From Fragum whitleyi (Eukaryota > Mollusca > Bivalvia > Cardiida > Cardiidae), in the NCBI GenBank assembly GCA_948146395.1, contig OX411552.1, positions 8,256,186 to 8,320,185 on the forward strand: a DNA stretch of 64,000 nucleotides. The letters are read 5' to 3'. A program made the position numbers and the translations under genes. Each line of letters opens with the position of its first letter. Positions within the stretch are counted from its first letter, which is position 1. Below are positions 31,384 through 46,300 of this stretch, one piece after another. The notes under the pieces were generated by a model. That model worked only from the letters and a program-made list of their open reading frames with translations, had not been told where the DNA came from and ran no database searches.

Positions 31384-32669
31384 AACTAGAGGCGCTTGAG
31401 CGCCTGATTCGCTCCACAGGCCTGAATATCCAAATAATTACTATATTAGAGGATGATAAAGCTGTTTAAATGAGAATTGAAGTGAATGAATGAGTGCATG
31501 TTTATTTCAAGTAAATAAGGGTCATATGCTGAAATATTTCTGCATAAAAAACTCATGATCATTGAATAACAAAATTGACCTCTACCTGTTACACAAATAT
31601 TTTTCATTTAATTACAATAATTTTGAGCAGTCTGATAATGGGTCACCCAAGGATCATTCTAGTGATATTTTGTTAAAATCCAAATATAAGAATTTCAAAA
31701 CTAACAGAATGCTACTGCACAATATACTGGTGTTGGTCTGCAAAATTTTGATTGTAGATCTTTCCACTTTTAATTAAACACTAATAAAAGATGTTACTTC
31801 ACAATTGTTTGTCATCAAAACAAAATTCTAACTAATGATAGTATATGCTGTTCATCTAATCAAATATTTTTTTGCAGACTGATACAACTTCACAGAAATA
31901 AAATTTCCATGATATCTAATCCATCTGTCTAACCTTGATTTACCCTATATATGAAGAAATGACCTCTGCCCATAAAAGACATATTTTTGATCTAATCACA
32001 ATATTTTTTAATAGACTGATAAAGGATCACTAAAGAATCATTCTAGTAAAATTTGGTTGATATCTATCAATAAGGTTCTGAGAAAATGATTTTCAAAGTT
32101 TACACTATATAACATATAGGGAAATGCCCTCCGCACATACAATAAATATTTTTTATCTGATCACAATAATTTTTGCTATACTGATAAAGGGTCACTCAAG
32201 TATCATTCATGTAAAATTTGGTTGATATCTATCAATTAGGTTCTGAGAAAATGATTTTCAAAGTTTTCACTATATAACATATAGAGAAATGACCTCCGCC
32301 CATAAAATAGATATTTTCCATCTTATCACAATGATTTTTTGTAGGCTGATAGAGTGCCCCTCAAGGATAATTCATGTGAAGTTTGGTAAATATCCATCGA
32401 TTAGTTTCTGAGAAAAGCCACCTATTACCATATATGGAAATTAGCCACGCCCACTATAGCCATGATTTTCAACCGATTAAAAATCTTTGAAGGAATCTGA
32501 TAGAGGGTCACCTAAGGAACATTCCTGTGAAATTTGATTGGAATCCATCCAGTACTTTATGAGGAGAAGATTTTTAAAGTAAAAGTTTACGGACGGACGG
32601 ACGGACGGACGGACGGACACCTCGCCATGACAATAGCCCGCTGGCCGAAAGACCAGTGGAGCTAAAAAC
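31384..32669 (+). mobile_element. Pearl/Helentron-like element with four ~150-bp units
   Basis: 5' GAGGCGCTTGAGCGCC hairpin and CGCTCCAC; repeated units with GATAAAGGGTCACTCAAG and TTCTGAGAAAATGATTTTC; a (GGAC)n stretch at 32582-32610; 3' GTGGAGCTAAAAA. Confidence 0.7.
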
Positions 32670-32946
32670 AGAATCATGGAAAAATATGCATACTGTTATT
32701 TATAATTTTATTAACATATCTAAATACAAAAAGTTGATTCACTTAGATGATCTAGATTCTTCACAGAATTTTGTGCTAACCAAAGCTAGAAATAAGCTCA
32801 AAATTTATAAATAGGGTGAAAATGTTTGAGAAACAGTAAACAAGTCATCTTATTATCAGTTTACTCACGTACCACAGCTATATGCAGTAATATTTAGGGA
32901 ACTTGTTGTTAATCAAAAATGAGCAGAAAGAAAATGTAAAATAACC

Positions 32947-33874
32947 AACAAGAGCACCGCCTACGGGTGCCTACACTCGGCTGTAAGTGCTGGATGGTAA
33001 AATAACTCACGGATTGTGAAAAAATCTAAGTAGAAAAAGGGACATAATTTGGAGAAAATGTTTCAAAAAATTAACCCCCTTGGAAGAAAAGGTCAAGTTT
33101 CATGTGAATGCCTTCAGTAGAGATATTACAAAAATGTCAAAGTTTTTGCATGTTTTCACAAATTTGACCTTGAAAAATGACCTTGACTGATGACCTTGAA
33201 CTTGGTATCAACAGAAAGTGCTTGTCCCAGGCAATCATCATGAGAAATATGAAGAACCTATCACTTACCATTCAAAAGTAATTGCAATGTCAAATTTTTT
33301 GCATTTTTTTCACAAGTTTGACCTTGACTGATGACCTTGAACTTGATAACACAAAAAGGCCTTGTCCAAGGCAATCATCATGTTAAATATGAAGGCCCAA
33401 TCACAAACTATTCAAAAGTTATCTCAAAATGTCAAGGTTTTTTGCATTTTTTTCCCACAAAATTGACCTTGGAAAATGACCTTGACCTTAACTGATGAAC
33501 TTGAACTAAGTACCAATAGAAAGTGCTTGTCCTAGGCAATCATCATGAGAAATATGAAGACCCTTTCACTAAGCATTCAAAAGTAACAGCAATTTGTCAA
33601 AACTTTTGCATTTTTTTCACAAGTTTGACCTTGAAAAACGACCTTGACCATAACTGATGACCTTGAACTTGGTACCAACAGAAAGGCCTTGTCCTAGTCA
33701 ATCATCATGTGGAATATGAAAGCCCTATCACTTACACTTCAAAAGTTATCACAAAATGTCAAAGTTTTCGCACGACGACGACAACGACGACGACGACGAC
33801 AACGACGACGACAACGACGACACCAAGGCTATAGCAATACCTCGGGTTTTCTCCGAAAACAGCCGAGCTAAAAA
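32947..33874 (+). mobile_element. Pearl/Helentron-like element with (ACG)n
   Basis: 5' AACAAGAGCACCGCCTACGG and CTCGGCTG; four GACCTTGAA-rich units of ~150 bp; (GAC)n at 33775-33820; 3' CAGCCGAGCTAAAA. Confidence 0.7.
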
Positions 33875-34140
33875 TAGAAAATAAGCATTTAACCCATTCA
33901 TAAACAATTCCATTTTTCATCTCCCTGTACGAAAAGATTTAGAAAACAATGAGGAAAATGAAAAAAAATGCTTTTTCAAAAAATTTCTTCATTTTTCACA
34001 TTGTTTCCTTCCATAAAAGACGAAGAATTTAAAAAATCTCATCAACTTAACTTTTTTGTCTGCTACTTCTTTAACTGTTGAACCAGTCTAAAAAAATCCA
34101 CCTGAAGGCTGATAATCAGTTAAATTTAGACCCATTCTAC

Positions 34141-34314
34141 TTAATTCGATTTATTAATTACTTGCTCTTTCCCAGTTGTTCTAGTAAAGCGTTTATTAGG
34201 TAAAATAGCTATAAAGATCACGATTAAAACACCTGAGATATAAATACTAATTACAGTCAACTCATTAGGAAGATAGCACCTGTTGATTACAAAATCACCC
34301 TCGTTGATCTCTGC
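34141..34314 (-). CDS. MPPE1: MPPE1 terminal exon
   Basis: Acceptor TTTTCAG|GCAGAG. NRCYLPNEL motif, one membrane helix and a basic/polar cytoplasmic tail, stop TAA at 34141. Confidence 0.88.
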   Translation of the reverse strand, partial: AEINEGDFVINRCYLPNELTVISIYISGVLIVIFIAILPNKRFTRTTGKEQVINKSN

Positions 34315-37300
34315 CTGAAAATACAAGAATAATCTGTTTTTAATAACACCTAAAAACAGTATGAAATCAAACCTTGTCATGCTGAATTAAAACAAAGGTA
34401 AAATTACATTAAATTCATTTTGTTTGAATGAGGTTTACTTCACTTTCAACAATCTTTCAGTTATGTTGTGGAAGCTGGATCACCTACTGATGGATTTCTG
34501 GTATTTCTCACAACAGTTCTACCATCAAATCCTTTCCTTGCCTCTAGCTGCTATCCTTCATAAGTCTACAATTATCAACCCATTGGTGGGAGACAAAAAG
34601 TCGGACAGGATGAGTGCCACTGTCAGAAATAAAATTGCATTAAAAGCAAAGGACTGAAAGCACTCAATGCTTCATTTGCGGTTCAGTATTTATTTGAAAT
34701 TATAGTCTTGAATCTTTTGATTCAAGAAAAAAAACCAGGTGGTTATGACTAAGATCAGGCTACACATATGTGAAGGCTGATCTATGATTATACCTCCTGC
34801 CAGAGTGTGAATATTCGGGGTTCAGCATGACAAGGGTAAAATTAAGTTAAAAACCTATTTGTATTGGGTTACATGATGGATAGCCAATGGCATTTTGCAC
34901 CATATACTGTAAACAGCTTTATATTGGCGGTGTCCACATTTGGCGGTTTTTCGTTTACGATTTATTGGTGGTGATTTATTTTGGGGCATCTTATTTTAAC
35001 GCCAAAATTAAACGCTTTATGTATATTTTACATTTTTCCGTCGTTTAAAACTCCGACAGTAATAGAAAGGCAATTTCTAGAGTAATGTCAACTCTCTACA
35101 AACTTGACAATAGTTTGTTTTCACACCTTTTGTTATAGTTATAATGCGTGTAAAAGTTTTTCACACTTTTTCGCTATGATTTCATTACAATGTATCAACC
35201 AACTTGGATCTGGAATCTTGAAATTGAGGAATCAGTGCAATACTATTGTAAGTGCCTATAATTTATAGGCACTTACAAAAGTATTGCGCTTACCCATTGA
35301 AATGTCAACATTGTCAGCATAATTATAAGTATGGTCTGCATATCTTTGATATTTATTTAAATAACATTGACTAAAAATGTATAGATTTCATATCTATCAT
35401 GATAAAGAAATTTCTTATTTAATAATAACAAATATTGGCGGTTGATTAAATTTGGCCCATTTAAGCTTGACCGCCAATATAGCCAAAATAAAACCACTGC
35501 CAAAATTACCCCGTTAACAGTAGTTAGACCTTAAATCAGTCGTAAAGATGACTTATATCCCCACCAGCACTTTGTCCCAGTTCCTAGAATAGTTTCTAGA
35601 CAAAGTTCAATTGTTACCTTGACCTTTATCACCCCAAAACATGGGTTATGGGCAATTATTGTATAGAAATTCATGATTCTAGGTCACTATGTTCTGGAGT
35701 TAGAGTCTAGAAAAGAAATTGTTCACAGATGGACATATGAATGGACAGACAGACATGGTGAAACCAATATATCCACCTCTAATTCTTAGTTGGAGGTGTA
35801 ATGAAAGTGACCAATTTCTATGTTAAAAACTTTGTAAGTGGTTGGCTTTAAACAAGTGCACAATCCATAGGTGCTAACGCTCGGCTGCAGGTGCTAGATA
35901 ATGCAAAAATTCTATGTTGAAAAAGGGGCATAGCATTTACAAAAATGTTTTTGAAGTTATCCCCGTATAGCTCTTGTGAAGATGTACACACATGCAAGTT
36001 TCATGAAGATAGCTTCAATAACAACAGAGATATGACCAAGGTGAAAGATTGTCACACCAACCCCAACAACTACACCAACCATGCCAAGAAGATGACAATA
36101 CCTCATGTTTTCAAAAAAAACAAGAGGCCCAAGAGGGCCTGTATCGCTCCACTGGCTTTAAAATCTTAAGACTTTCATTAAATAAAGCTTACTTTAAATG
36201 AAAACATTAACACTCCGAAATCTCCTAAGACCTATTTAATAATGATTAACTGGTTCTGGTCCATATTGCACCAAAATACTCAATCACAATGAACTTGCAA
36301 CCCTTTACCCATCTTATTAAAACATAAGGTTCAGAAGGAGATGTCCTTCAAAGATTTCGGGCTCAAAAAAGGCCCCCCCTGCCACACCCATATTTATGGA
36401 CCAATCAAAATTTCTTGAACAATTTAAGTAAATAGTCACCAAAGAAACATTCTGGTAAAGTTTCGTTGAAATTGGCTGAGTGGTTCCGAAGGAGATATCA
36501 TTCAAAGATTTTGGCCTCAAAATAAGCCCCGCCCTGCCACGCCCATATTTATGGGCCAATCAAAATTTAGCAAATGATTTTTGAAAAGAAAAACTCAAGG
36601 AACATTCTGGTAAAGTTTCATTGAAATCAGCCATGTGGTTCAGGAGAAAATGTCAAAAATTTCGGGCTCAACATAGGCCCCGCCCTGCCACGCCCATATT
36701 TATGGACTAATCAAAATTTCTTGAACAATTTAAGTAAAGGGTCACCAAGGGAACATTCTGGTAATGTTTCATTGAAACCGGCCCAGTGGTTCAGGAGGAG
36801 ATGTCGTTCAAAGATTTCAGGCTCAAAATAAGCCACGCCCTGCCACGCCCATTTTCATGGGTCAATCAAAATTTCTTGAACAATTTAAGTAAAGGGTCAC
36901 CCAAGGATTGATTGATTGAATGGGGTTTTACACCGCTATCAACATTATTTCAGTTATATTGCAGCCGCTGGAGCACCTAACAATGGATTCCTGGTATTTC
37001 TCACGCCAGTACTACCATTACATCCTTTCCTAGCCTCCAGCTGCTATCTCGGTCACCCAAGGAACATGCATGCCAAGTTTCATTGAAATCAGCCCAATGG
37101 TTTTGGAGGAGAAGATTTTTAAAGATTTCAAAGTGAAAAAATGCCACGCCCATATTTGGGGGCCAATCAAAGTTCTTTGAACAATTTAAAAAGAGGGCCA
37201 CCCAAGGATCATTTCTACCAAGTTTTGTTAAAATTTACGCACAGACGGACGCAGGACGGACACTCCGCCATGACAATAGCTAAAAAAAGCTAACGAGTAA

Positions 37301-40300
37301 TTGCAGCTTATTTAAGCCTTGGTAACCTAGGACATATAGCATCTTTCAATAGATTTTGTATGAGATAAGCTGATTCTTGAATGAAGCGAGTCCAGCATTG
37401 AAAAGTTATTTTAAGGGAGACTTGTCAGAAGTAAAAAGTTTGAATTCTAACCCTAGACAGCCTGGGCAGTTCACACTTCTCCGATCATTCCTTTTTGAAA
37501 GACAAGTCACATTTCAATTGCTCAGCACAAAATTGTTTTAACTGCCTATAAACATATAGGCAGTTACAACCATTTTGTGCTGAGTCATCACTATATAACT
37601 ACCAGCAGAAATGAAGGTGTCTGTTTGTTTCTCCAGTTGTAGGATGCCACTGTATATTCTGGAATACCGTTCTCATGGACTTTATAACAGCCATGGTGTG
37701 TATGGGCACTAACAACTAATCTGGGATCTAGCCACTCAAATAGCTGAAAAACAAACAAATGCAATCTCAATAATAAATACTTCAAAGAGAACTCTGTTAT
37801 ATCGATGTTGTTTCCAGAAAAAGGCAAGCAGATGCCAGACTCAGCTTCAGGTCCTTGCTTCAAGAGTTATTCCCTTATGATAGTCTGGATAGCTCTCGTG
37901 ATGATGAACATACATGCAAAGTTTAATGAAGATAACTTCAATACCAACAGAGTTATGACCAAGGTTGAACTTTGTCACACCAACACCAACAACAACACCA
38001 AAATTTGCAAAGGTGATCAAGATACATCAGGTTTTCTCCAAAAACAGTCCCGCTTATAAATGAGATATGACCAAGTAAGAAATTGAACAGGACACCAACT
38101 CCTTCGACTACAACTACGCAACTTCCTGAGCTAAAACTGCAAAAGCAAGCCAGTTTAGCTCAAATTATGGTAACATTCTGACCTCAACCCTTTGCTTATA
38201 GGGCGGAACAACTATTTTTGGAAAACCTGATGGGCAAAGGTGCAGACTTGAAATAAGATACTTCCCTCTTTTCTTACAATCATATCACTGGCTTAGTGTG
38301 AAACAGTTCTAACTACAACCATTTTGCGGTGAGTCACAAATATATACCTCTTATTTAAATCATTTAATTGGTAAGGTTGTGTTTGTTGCCAGGGTTAAAA
38401 TGCGGGACCCCATGATTGAAAGACCCATAAGCTTCCAACTGCCCTTTGAATATATCCACGGTTAACATTGTCTATGGATGATACATATAAATACAAGTAC
38501 CAGATCTGAGCTTTCCTTTGAAAGACAGTCCCATTTTGGTTTAAACTCAATCTCCTTTTCACCAGGGGGAGCTGCATCTGGTGTGGAACAGTTTGCGTCA
38601 GATACACGAAACATTGGAAAATGCTACAATAAAAGTTTTTACATTAGCTATTTGGTGTATGTAAAGTGCTGAAATAATTTTTCAGCTGTGCATTTCTTTA
38701 TTCCTTAATTTTCTACAAAATTACAAATGGCATGTGTGTGACAGAAAATTCCAAAGTACATATTAAATTATTTCAGAACTTGTATTGTGGGTACTCATTG
38801 AAATTGTTGGTCATTTAAAATGAGTATCCACAGCACAAAGTTTCAATTAGAAATCTTAGTTTTAGAAAATCACTATTTTAGAAAATGATTCCTCCCAACA
38901 TCTAGCTCTTTTCCCTATGCCCTGTATTCAAAATAAAAACTTTTGAAAAGTGTTTTGAAAATGATACCTAATATTGGACAACCAATGTTTAGTCATCCTG
39001 TACAAAAGGCTGCTAAGGTCAGAGTTTTCTAGTTTATACACTAGTTAGGACATATACATTATTGTAATCCCTTTTTAAAACATGTGCATAAGCTTCAAAT
39101 CTTAAGTTACATTAAGGTGAAAGGGAACATCCATAAATTAATACAGCTCAGATAGGGCCATTCCATTTTGGTAACTGGCATAGACATATGCTTTAAATTT
39201 GCAAATTCATCCTACTAAACAATCCTTAGAGCTTTACAAAATGGACAAGGAACTTTTATTTAGTACTTTTTTCTAAAGCAAAATATGTATCAAATTGATA
39301 TCTTTTTTTGCTTTCATCCTTCTTATTTGATTTTAAATTCCTCTGAAAAATCATTTAAGTGATTGTTTGGAGGAAATTAAACTTAAATTAGAACTAATTC
39401 TTAGATTCTAGTCAATTTCAATAAAATTGAACAAGAGCCATGTCGGACATGGCCATCCCCCGCCGAGAAAGCTTGATAGTAAACTGAAGCCTAATAGATT
39501 AAGGGTTCTACTTTAAGAAATTAAGCCCCTACAAAATCTAAGTCTTTAAAATAACAAAGGGCAATAACTGCAAAATTATGCAAGCCAGAGTTATAGTTCT
39601 TGTGCACTGCACTCCTCTTCCATGAGATCTATCCACCCATAAAGTTTCAAGTTGAAAGCTATTATACTTTAGGAGATATGCTCCGGACAAAATCTAAGTA
39701 TTAAAAATAACAAAGGGCAATAACTCCAAAATGATAAAAGCCAGAGTTATAGTTCTTGTGTACTGCACTTCTCCTCCATGAGATCTATCCACCAATAAAG
39801 TTTCAAGTTAATAGCTATAATACCTTAGGAGATATGCTCTGGACAAAATCTAAGTCTTAAAAATAACAAAGGGTAATAACTCCAAAATTATGCAAGCAAG
39901 AGTTGTAGTTCTTGTGCACTGCACTCCTCTTCCATGAGATCTATCCACCCATAAAGTTTCAAGTTGATAGCTATTATACTTTAGGAGATATGCTCCGGAC
40001 AAAATCTAAGTCTTAAAAATAACAAAGGGCAATAACTCCAAAATTATGCAAGCAAGAGTTGTAGTTCTTGTGCACTGCACTTCTCCTCCATGAGATCTAT
40101 CCACCAATAAAGTTTCAACTTGATAGCTATTATACTTTAGGAGATATGCTCCGGACAAGTTTAGTGACGGAAGGACGGAATGACGGACGGAGAGCATTAC
40201 TATATCCCCTCGCCGAAAACGGCGGGGGATAAAAAAGGATTTCCTTTGTAAATAGTGTACGAGAGCTTATTATGAGTTGACAGATAAAGGGGGTATTTTG

Positions 40301-43300
40301 TATTTCAAACTAGATTATGTCAACTTTACTTACTCAAATCCAATATTAAGGGTACTCATTGGAATTGTCTTGTCAAGACGATTCCAATAAGTGCCCACAA
40401 CATTGGGTTTCAATGTGAAAAAAAAAAGATTTTAAACTGGCTTGACCTTTCTCATCTGTACCTCTGAATTTAGTTAACAAAGACAGTTTTCTATTTGTTA
40501 CCTACAATGAAATTAAAAAAAAAAAGCTTTCTTCGTAAATAGTGTACGATATTTCTATCAAGAAGAAATACAGTAAATCTAGTTATGGAAGAGATTTTTA
40601 TATTTTACCTGCAGTAAAACTGGTCTAGAATATGGCACTGTATCTATAACATCACAAATTGGGGGTATTGCTGTGTTTTCTAAAACTCCCTGAAAAATTC
40701 ATAGAGGACAATCGTTTGATTCAGTGTAGAATTGATTTACATTTCATTGAGTGAACAACAAAAGCTGTATTTTCACAGCTGAATAATAATGAGATGTGTA
40801 GAGCTACCTTTGAACATTTCAATTTAAATCAATGTACTAAGGCTTCATCCTAAATCAAGCACATGATATTACGCCCATCTATATCAATAGCCAAGATGGT
40901 GTTTAACTGACCCTCTTTTTTAAACAAGAGGACCCTGAGGGCCCTAAATCGCTCACCTGATAATTCAAGTAAATTATCATTAAGACTCCATTTCCTATGA
41001 TATGGCATGAACCTACCCATTTTCAACAGAGTTCATTCTTGTGACCTTGCAAACATTTTGATCAAGTTTCATGAAGATTGGACTATATTTGTGGCGTTTG
41101 GAGCTCTTACGAGAAAATTGTCATTAAGGCCCCTTTTCCCGTGATATGGCACGTATACTTCCCCATTTTCAAATGAGTTCATCCTCATGACATAACAAAC
41201 ATTCTGACAAAGTTTCATGATGATTGGACAATATTTGTGGCTTCTAGAGAGTAAACAAAAAAATTGTCATTAAGATGCCTTTTCCTGTGATATGGCACCG
41301 ATCCATCCCATTTTCAATAGACTTCATCCTCATGACCTAACAAACATTCTGACCAAGTTCCATGAAAATTGGACCATATTTGTGGCTTCTAGAGTCTAAA
41401 CAAGAATTTTTTTCATTAAGGCCTCTTTTCCCGTGATATGGCACAGATCCTTTCCATTTGAGTAATTTTCATAAGGGACAACCCAAGGAATATTTCTGCC
41501 AAGTTTGGTTGATTTTGACCCATAAGTTTAGGAGGAGATGTCAATTAAAGATATTATTGACAAACTTGTCATTAAGGCGGCTTTTTCTGTGATATGGCAT
41601 GGATCCTTCCCATTTTCAATAGACTTCATCCTCATGACCTAACAAATATTCTGACCAAGTTTCATGAAGATTGGACCATATTTGTGGCTTCTAGAGTGTA
41701 AACAAGAAATTTGTCATTAAGGCCCCTTTTCCCGTGATATGGCACAGATCCTTTCCATTTGAGCAATTTTCATAAGGGACCAACCAAGGAATATTTCTGC
41801 CAAGTTTGGTTGATTTAAACCCATAGGATTAGGAGGAGATGTCGTTTAAAAATATTGTTGCCAAAATTGTCATTAAGGCGGCTTTTTCTGTGAAATGGCA
41901 TGGATCCTTCCCATTTTCAAAAGACTCCATCCTCATGACCTAACAAACATTCTGACCAAGTTTCATGAAGATTGGACCGTATTTGTGGCTTCTAGAGTCT
42001 AAACAAGAATTTTGTCATTAAGGCCCCTTTTCCCGTGATATGGCACGGATCCTTTCCATTTGAGCAATTTTCATAAGGGACCACCCAAGGAATATTTCTG
42101 CCAAGTTTGGTTGATTTTAACCCATAAGTTTAGGAGGAGATGTCGTTTAAAGATATTGTTGACAAAATTGTCATTAAGGCGGCTTTTTCTGTGAAATGGC
42201 ACGGATCGTTCCCATTTTCAATAGACTTCATCCTCATGACCTAACAAATATTCTGACCAAGTTCCATGAAAATTGGACCGTATTTGTGGCTTCTAGAGTG
42301 AAAACAAGAAATTTGTCATTAAGGCCCCTTTTCCAGTGATATGGCACGGATCCTTTCCAATTGAGCAATTTTCATAAGGGACAACCCAAGGAATATTTCT
42401 GCCAAGTTTGGTTGATTTTGACCCATAAGTTTAGGAGGAGATGTCGTTTAAAGATATTATTGACAAAATTGTCATTAAGGCGGCTTTTTCTGTGAAATGG
42501 CACCAATCGTTCCCATTTTCAATAGACTTCATCCTCATGACCTAACAAACATTCTGTTCAAGTTTCATGAAGATTGGACCGTATTTGTGGCTTCTAGAGT
42601 GAAAACAAGAAATTTGTCATTAAGGCCCCTTTTCCAGTGATATGGCACAGATCCTTTCCATTTGAGCAATTTTCATAAGGGACCACCCAAGGAATATTTC
42701 TGCCAAGTTTGGTTGATTTTTACCCATAGGTTTAGGAGGAGATGTCGTTTAAAGAAAAAATTGACAAAATTGTCATTAAGGCGGCTTTTTCTGTGAAATG
42801 GCACTGATCTTTCCCATTTTCAATGGACTTCATCCTCATGACCTAACAAACATTCTGACCAAGTTTCATGAAGATTGGACCATATTTGTGGCTTCTAGAG
42901 TGAAAACAAGAAATTTGTCATTAAGGCCCCTTTTCCCGTGATATGGCACGGATCCTTTCCATTTGAGCAATTTTCATAAGGGACCACCCAAGGAATATTT
43001 CTGCCAAGTTTGGTTGATTTTGACCCATTAGTTTAGGAGGAGATGTCGTTTAAAGAAAAAGTTGACGCCGTGACGGACAGACGGACAGATGGACAGACGG
43101 ACGCCGGACAACGATCGATCACAATAGCTCCCTTGAGCACTTCGTGCTCAGGTGAGCTAAAAAGTTCAGGGTTTTAGTCTGACATCAACAAAATAGGGTT
43201 CAAAGGACTCATTCATTAGGATCTAAGGGGCCTTTCTTAGATTTTAGGAATCCCTGCTTTAGATATAGACTATTCCTTTAAGGCTAGATTTAGAGCTATT

Positions 43301-46300
43301 CCCTGGTTAAAAGGAAAAGTAATTGATAGAGGCATATTAATACTTGGGACTCAACTTTGGGAAATAAATAAAGACTGTCTTCAATTCTTTTCTGAACTTG
43401 TGCTCCAGAGACTTATGTGACTCACATCACATAGATTTTAGGGTCCCAGCTACTTATTTTTGCATCTCATATGCTCAAAGCTTGTGTCCCTTAAAACCCT
43501 GAAAGTATTTTAATTTTCATTTTTTAGAATGGAGTACCTTACTATCCTGTCTAGATAATATATCACCCATCTTCCTCCGTGGCCATAACATCATGGTTGT
43601 AGACTGAATACCTACCTTTGAGCCTTTTAATTTCCATTTTGAAGACTGGTCGTAATACCCTCCTCCATACCCATTGCATGGTTGTAGTCTAGATACCTGC
43701 CTTTGAGCATTTTAATTCCCATTTTATAGACTGGAGTTCCTCCTCAGTCTCTCTAAATAGTATGCACCCATCTCCCTCCATGGCAATAACATGCCTGTAG
43801 ACTGGATACCTACCTTTGAGCATTTTAATTTCCATTTTATAGACTGGAGTTCCTCCTCAGCCTGTCTACATATATTGCACCCATCTCCCTCCATGGCCAT
43901 ACTGTTGACTAACACAAATATCACATCACGTAACTGTACAAGTTTTATTGATGGAGCATTAAAGGCATCTTTAAATCGCTCATGTTTTCTGTCTGTCATC
44001 CTAATGGAAAAAAATTAAATTAATGAAATAAGTAAGTTAACAAAATACTTTTAAAATTCATTATGTTTGCCATGTATATTCTATCTGTCCTTTCATGCAG
44101 TGTAATTCTGTAAATATTTTAACTCTTGTCATGCTGAATAAAACTCTCCTGCAAAATTGCACTAAAAATCAAAATGCCGTTGACACTAGATGGACTTATG
44201 GCTAGATGGTATTTATTTTGAAAATATTATCATTGAATTTTTCTTGTTTAAAAAAGATCATCAGGTTGTATAGACAAAGATCAGACTGCACTAATGGGCA
44301 GGCTGATCTTTGTCGTAACATCCCGCCCAATAATGAATATTGCGGGCTCGGCATGACCTGGATTATCTTGATTCTAAAATAGTATTCCAATATTTATTTA
44401 AGTTGAGCTCAAGGAGGTCCATAGGAATCACTTGAAATAGTTTTTAGAACCCTGGCTCCTTTTAATGAGCCTCAGACTTAAATCTCCATCAAGAGGCTTA
44501 TAAGTCTACTCGAAGAAAGTGTTTGGTAAAGTTCCAAACACAACAGGTTTTCAGTGTGACATCATCAAAATAGAGTCTAAAAGACTCAATAATTGTGATC
44601 TTAACGGTCCAGTGAGTCCCTGATTTAGTTAAGGAGTATTTCTCTTTTGCAGTAATCCTGTTTTGGGTACATTCAGACCTGTCCCTCGCTTAAAAATAAA
44701 GCTCATCTTGGATATACATGAAACTAAGGGTTCAACTTCAGAATGCATTGAAGACTGTTTTGAAGTCTTCAAATCTTTTCTAAAGTTGACCTGCATAAAG
44801 TTTATGCCTCCTCCCCTCAAATAGTCTTTTTTGTTAGTCTCAGACTCACAAGAACTGATCCCTTAAAACCCTGCACACTCATACACATATACACACTCAC
44901 TCACAAAGCATGTTTAAATGAACATTACTTACATATAATGAAACCCAATGTCATGGTTACCCACTATAATTTCTGTTTTAGTTGAAGACGGTGTATGAAA
45001 CATTTTATAAAATCTTTGTACATGGTAATTGAATTCTTCCTTTGAACACACTTTTCCATTATCTAATAGATCACCTGAAATAGGTCCAAGTCATTGTATC
45101 AAATATAAATAGATGGTGAGCGTTTTCTCTTTAAGCAGCAAAGCTTTATTCTAGACAATATTTTGTATAACAAAATGAAATGAGCCTGTGCATGACATTT
45201 TCAACAATTTGAAATGCTGATGAGGTGCAAACATTGAGAAGCATAGACAGCCACATACTGTAAATATAAAGTTACCTGATTGTCTACAGATACTTTGAGA
45301 CTGTATCAATCTACTAGGCACTCTGTAAAGACTCTGGTCAGACTGTGCTGAAGCACACACTGGCCTGCGTCTACCTTTGTTTTGCGCACATTTGAAATTT
45401 TTTGGTTATGTTACATATAGGCTCAAATGTTAACTTAAAGTTTATATCATATTCATGTGTTTTGATTGAGCATCATTTAGAAAATCCTTCACTTGTACTT
45501 ACACTTTTACCTCAACTATTTCATGGATATAAAATCTTTATTAGTGTACAATGCACATTGATCTGTCATGTTTACAGGGAAGACCAAGTAGCATGGTTTT
45601 GAATGTTTGGCATAACCTTTTTTTAAAGTCTATCAAATAGCCTATTACATGATGCAAAACTATCTCAAAGATCATATTGCAAACAATGTTTCTTACCTAA
45701 AACAAAGACAACATCAGGACTGTGAATAAGCATACTGGCTTGGAAAGAGCGAGTCATCTGCCACTCCCTGAAATACAAAATCATTATGCATTCAGCTACA
45801 TCCCAGTTACTAGTGCACCAAACCATAGATCTGTTACATGTACACGTGTTAACCAATGAGCCATTTACTTACTGTATGTGCACTCAATTAACACACAAAT
45901 CTTCCTCAGTAGGCAATTTAAAACTAGCAGCTTTAGCTTATTTTAAAGTTACATCTTTAAGTACGCACTAATGACATGCTTTTTGCTTTATGTCACAGAT
46001 TCTATATTTTTCAAATTTCTTGCCGTTTGGATGTTGTGGCCAAAGATCCTTTCTTCCTTTTTGGATTGTATAGCTAGTATTACTAAGAAGTACATCTGCT
46101 TTGTCAAGTGAGATAAGTAAGAATATGGCATAATTTATTGTTTTATTATAAGGATCATACTATTAAGGTAGTGGACCCATGGAAGTTTTGCAGTGTTTCG
46201 GAAGGGATGGACTTTTAACAGTGATAACCAAGGTTTTCTTATGATTTCATTGGATAACCTTAATAAACATTTTGAAAGATCATAAGTTCCAAATTGTTGC

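Noticed and set aside
40923..43163. CRISPR-like array
   Set aside because: The ~300-bp units are contiguous diverged tandem copies in animal DNA, with no short repeat/spacer pattern.
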